A stretch of DNA of 64,000 nt from Vagococcus fessus (GTDB lineage: Bacteria > Bacillota > Bacilli > Lactobacillales > Vagococcaceae). This document shows, one piece after another, positions 61,976 through 64,000 of the stretch. The stretch's first letter is position 1; every line of letters starts with the position of its first letter. The notes under the pieces were generated by a model that saw only the letters and a list, made by a program, of their open reading frames with translations, had not been told where the DNA came from and made no database searches. A program made the position numbers and the translations under genes. The DNA lies in NCBI RefSeq assembly GCF_003987565.1, contig NZ_NGJY01000001.1, forward strand, positions 806,001 through 870,000, given 5' to 3'.

Positions 61976-63151
61976 ATGAGTGAGACTATTATGGACTTTA
62001 TAAATATATTTTCTATCAACATCGCCATTATTATCAGCTCCATTCTTACCTACTACTTTATAACATTAAATATTGCAACAAAACATGTAGATTCTAGCCT
62101 CTCACTCACTAGTTTTGATCCAGGTGATACTTTCTCTCCTGCAAAAAAAGTACTGGGTGGGATTATTTTAGGGATAATTACGTTTATTTTATTTTATAAT
62201 AGAATTCCTGTGATCGGCGCCTCGTTTGGTATTGATATGAGTTATGCATTGATCTATTTAGTCATTATCTACGGCACAACCTCTCAAGGTATTATCGCCA
62301 CGATAGTTTTAGAAATCCTAAAAGCTATCTATCGCTTGGCTATCGATCAAAATCTGTCACCCATGGCTTGGCTAAATGGATTACTCTTTATTTGCATCAT
62401 CGTTGCATTTTCTTATTATTTGAAATGTAAAAAATACACTATGATGAAAACCCACTTAATTTTTGTAGCTGGCTTTCTTTTATTAAGATTGACACTTTTT
62501 TCTTTTTATTTAAATAGTTTTTTTAACCCTAAAAAACTTGTAGAATTTGCTTTTCATTTGATTATTTATACTGTGGTATTTTTAATTACAACCTTTATTA
62601 TTAATATCGCAATCTCTTTATCACAATCTGTTAAGGTGTATCAAACTGCCGCTATTACAGATGAACTTACAAGTGTATACAACCGCAGTGCTTTCAACTT
62701 CTTTATAGATTATCTTTCAGATTTAACGGAAAAGGACACTGCTACGGACTTTTCACTATCCTTGATTGATGTTGACAAATTCAAAGAAATAAATGATACC
62801 TATGGACATCCCGTCGGTGATCAAATACTCAAGTTTATTAGCCATGAAATGCAGACACTCTCTCTTCCAGGGCAGCATTATATATGCCGTATTGGAGGAG
62901 ATGAATTTGCCATTATTCATTATCAAACCATCGAAAAAGCGGAAAAATTTTATGAAGAATTATTCAAACGTCTCGAAAAAAATCCCTATATGGTGAAAGA
63001 CAAGCCTATTAATTTTTCAGTTTCTATTGGACTGACACACTTTGATAACCAACGTATTAATTCAAAAGAATTAATTGAAATTTCTGATAGAGCATTATAC
63101 AAAGCTAAAAAGAAACAAGGGAATAGCCTTATTATTTCTGATTCTATATAA
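61976..63151 (+). CDS. Membrane diguanylate cyclase (GGDEF)
   Basis: A 391-residue protein. Six to seven membrane helices (about 8-215) include a YALIYLVIIYGTTSQGIIAT segment and AIYRLAI like those in 5TM-LYT sensor domains. The GGDEF domain follows with DELTSVYNRSAF, SLIDVDKFKEINDTYGH (Asp265) and GGDEF at 307-311, all intact, so it should make c-di-GMP. The inhibitory RxxD site is absent (PGQH at that position). AAAGGAGGTGCTTC precedes ATG 61976, 24 bases after the Mga-like gene. Confidence 0.87.
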   Translation: MSETIMDFINIFSINIAIIISSILTYYFITLNIATKHVDSSLSLTSFDPGDTFSPAKKVLGGIILGIITFILFYNRIPVIGASFGIDMSYALIYLVIIYGTTSQGIIATIVLEILKAIYRLAIDQNLSPMAWLNGLLFICIIVAFSYYLKCKKYTMMKTHLIFVAGFLLLRLTLFSFYLNSFFNPKKLVEFAFHLIIYTVVFLITTFIINIAISLSQSVKVYQTAAITDELTSVYNRSAFNFFIDYLSDLTEKDTATDFSLSLIDVDKFKEINDTYGHPVGDQILKFISHEMQTLSLPGQHYICRIGGDEFAIIHYQTIEKAEKFYEELFKRLEKNPYMVKDKPINFSVSIGLTHFDNQRINSKELIEISDRALYKAKKKQGNSLIISDSI

Positions 63152-63189
63152 AAAACCTTAAGATATCCTTGTATCTTAAGGTTTTTTTT
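63150..63189. terminator. Bidirectional terminator
   Basis: AAAAACCTTAAGATA and TATCTTAAGGTTTTT flank a 6-base loop. It serves the converging GGDEF and recombinase-like genes. Confidence 0.92.
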
Positions 63190-63195
63190 GCAAAT

Positions 63196-63756
63196 TTACT
63201 TACGTTCTTGTGTATATTTATAGGCAGTTCCTAATGAAATATCACACTCTTCAGCAATTTGTCTCAATGTATATTTATTGTTGTTATAAAGCGATTGAAT
63301 TTTTTCAATTGTTTCTGGTGAAATACGTGGACGACCACCAATACGTCCATTTTTACGTGCCACTTCTAAACCGCGAGATGTTCTTTCGCGAATAATTTCT
63401 TTCTCCATTTTAGCCATTTTTTCAATCATAGCTGTATACGTTACGTCATCAAGATGTGCTAACTCTTCAGGTTTTTTCAAGTTAATAAGTTGAACACCTT
63501 TTTCATTTAACTCTGCAATGAAATCTGACAATTGAATAATTGATTTTCCTAAACACAACATTTCAAATACAATTAATTTGTCCCCAGCTTGCATCTCTTC
63601 TAATGCATTTTCTAACTCAACATGTGGGTGGCTTGTTTCGCTATATGTATCTGTTTCCAATACAATACGGTCACAGCTATATTTTCCTAGTGCTTCTAAT
63701 TGTGATGATAAATATTCTTTATCTTTCGTTGTGTACGCATATCCAATAATACTCAT
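63196..63756 (-). CDS. Serine-recombinase-like DNA-binding protein, catalytic residues lost
   Basis: A 186-residue protein with the resolvase/invertase fold: N-terminal domain (IIGYAYTTKDKEYLSSQLEA), long E helix (ERTSRGLEVARKNGRIGGRP near residues 124-143) and C-terminal helix-turn-helix (LRQIAEECDISLGTAYKYTQ). Against the canonical GYARVST and LDRLGRS motifs, Arg8 is Tyr, Ser10 is Thr, Asp67 is Leu, Arg68 is Cys and Arg71 is Lys. It cannot carry out normal serine recombination and may be a repurposed regulator. AAGGAGCGGATTTAA precedes the ATG. It has a palindrome-rich upstream region. Confidence 0.85.
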   Translation of the reverse strand: MSIIGYAYTTKDKEYLSSQLEALGKYSCDRIVLETDTYSETSHPHVELENALEEMQAGDKLIVFEMLCLGKSIIQLSDFIAELNEKGVQLINLKKPEELAHLDDVTYTAMIEKMAKMEKEIIRERTSRGLEVARKNGRIGGRPRISPETIEKIQSLYNNNKYTLRQIAEECDISLGTAYKYTQERK

Positions 63757-63842
63757 TTAAATCCGCTCCTTATTAAAATTCTATCGTTTATTTTTAGTAG
63801 TTTGTAATTTATTTATCTGACAAGTATTAGTATAAGTAACGT

Positions 63843-63976
63843 CGTGTTTATTTACTACTCCGTACTTTGCGTATGCTTATGCAATTAATGAGAATAAACA
63901 CGAAAGAACTAATATAAACCTTGCCATAACAGTATTCTACGTATTATTTTCTCTTTTTGCGTATATATACGCAAAA
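63843..63976. promoter_or_regulatory. Palindrome-rich region upstream of the recombinase-like gene
   Basis: TTGCGTA-N4-TACGCAA is perfect at 63957-63974 (inside a 22-bp palindrome 63955-63976). A related box TTGCGTA-N4-TATGCAA lies at 63867-63884. The latter is flanked by CGTGTTTATT (63843-63852) and its exact complement (63893-63902). The layout resembles tandem operator or recombination subsites. Confidence 0.6.
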
Positions 63977-64000
63977 TACGATACGTGCATTTTGTGAACA

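Noticed and set aside
63196-63756. The recombinase-like gene as evidence of an active transposon or invertible element
   Set aside because: Catalytic residues are missing and no flanking inverted or target-site repeats or transposase are seen.
1-64000. CRISPR arrays, tRNA genes and insertion sequences
   Set aside because: No regularly spaced repeats, tRNA cloverleaf sequences or transposase genes were recognised on either strand.

Overview
The window is low-GC Gram-positive chromosome, almost certainly Lactobacillales and most like the Enterococcaceae; Vagococcus is my best guess, but the genus is inference. The reasons are AT-rich coding sequence, strong AAAGGAGG-type ribosome binding sites, type B L31 next to rho and a MurA paralogue, the Firmicutes replication/processing block dnaX-ybaB-recR-tmk-darA-holB-ricT-yabA-rsmI, a small SRP RNA, and an Mga-like regulator. 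There are no insertion sequences, CRISPR arrays, prophages or tRNA genes. Genes are tightly packed, and no gene-free stretch exceeds 300 bases.

Layout. 1-10 kb, mostly plus strand: the end of an amino-acid ABC importer, a YpfJ-type metalloprotease, the fructose operon fruR-fruK-fruA, a cation-efflux protein, a DadA-like oxidoreductase, a 54-residue charged protein, and a tRNA-dihydrouridine synthase. 10-19.6 kb: a sulfur-acquisition island with a taurine/sulfonate-type ABC importer, a CoA-disulfide/polysulfide reductase fused to rhodanese, two YeeE/YedE-type sulfur transporters and a LysR regulator, next to an orphan cobT. 19.7-28.7 kb: a two-part ThrE-like exporter, an RpiR regulator divergent from a GntZ-type 6-phosphogluconate dehydrogenase, an MFS drug pump with a small membrane partner, an AraC regulator, a membrane-anchored 5'-nucleotidase and PsiE. 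28.8-31.7 kb: rpmE2, rho, murA. 32-37 kb: a VOC protein and a heterodimeric ABC exporter with its TetR repressor. 37-45 kb: a catabolic cluster (DgaE-like ammonia lyase, KDGP aldolase, PfkB kinase, COG3964 metallohydrolase, GntR regulator) flanked by two close paralogous amino-acid permeases. 45-52 kb: the replication block. 52.6-55.8 kb: a YdjI/YdjG/YdjH-like envelope module (SPFH, zinc-ribbon, TPM). 55.9-60.2 kb: an ornithine-cyclodeaminase-family enzyme, SRP RNA, tadA, a PucR-type regulator, small membrane and metalloprotease genes, and phnA/yjdM. 60.4-64 kb: an Mga-like regulator plus GGDEF cyclase operon, then a serine-recombinase-like protein that has lost its catalytic residues, with a palindrome-rich upstream region.

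How the genes work together. The strongest regulatory reading is that two drug-efflux loci 12 kb apart carry the same TGACA-N3-TGTCA operators placed exactly in the 17-bp spacer of near-consensus promoters. Only one locus has a TetR gene beside it, so the TetR at 36.4 kb probably controls both. The sulfur island has a LysR dyad centred near -64 of its first transporter. The catabolic cluster reads as a non-PTS route in which an amino-sugar acid, possibly acylated, enters through an amino-acid permease, is deaminated to a 2-keto-3-deoxy acid, phosphorylated, and cleaved by the aldolase. The recombinase-like protein keeps its helix-turn-helix but lacks Ser10, Arg8, Asp67, Arg68 and Arg71, so it is probably a DNA-binding protein and no longer a recombinase.
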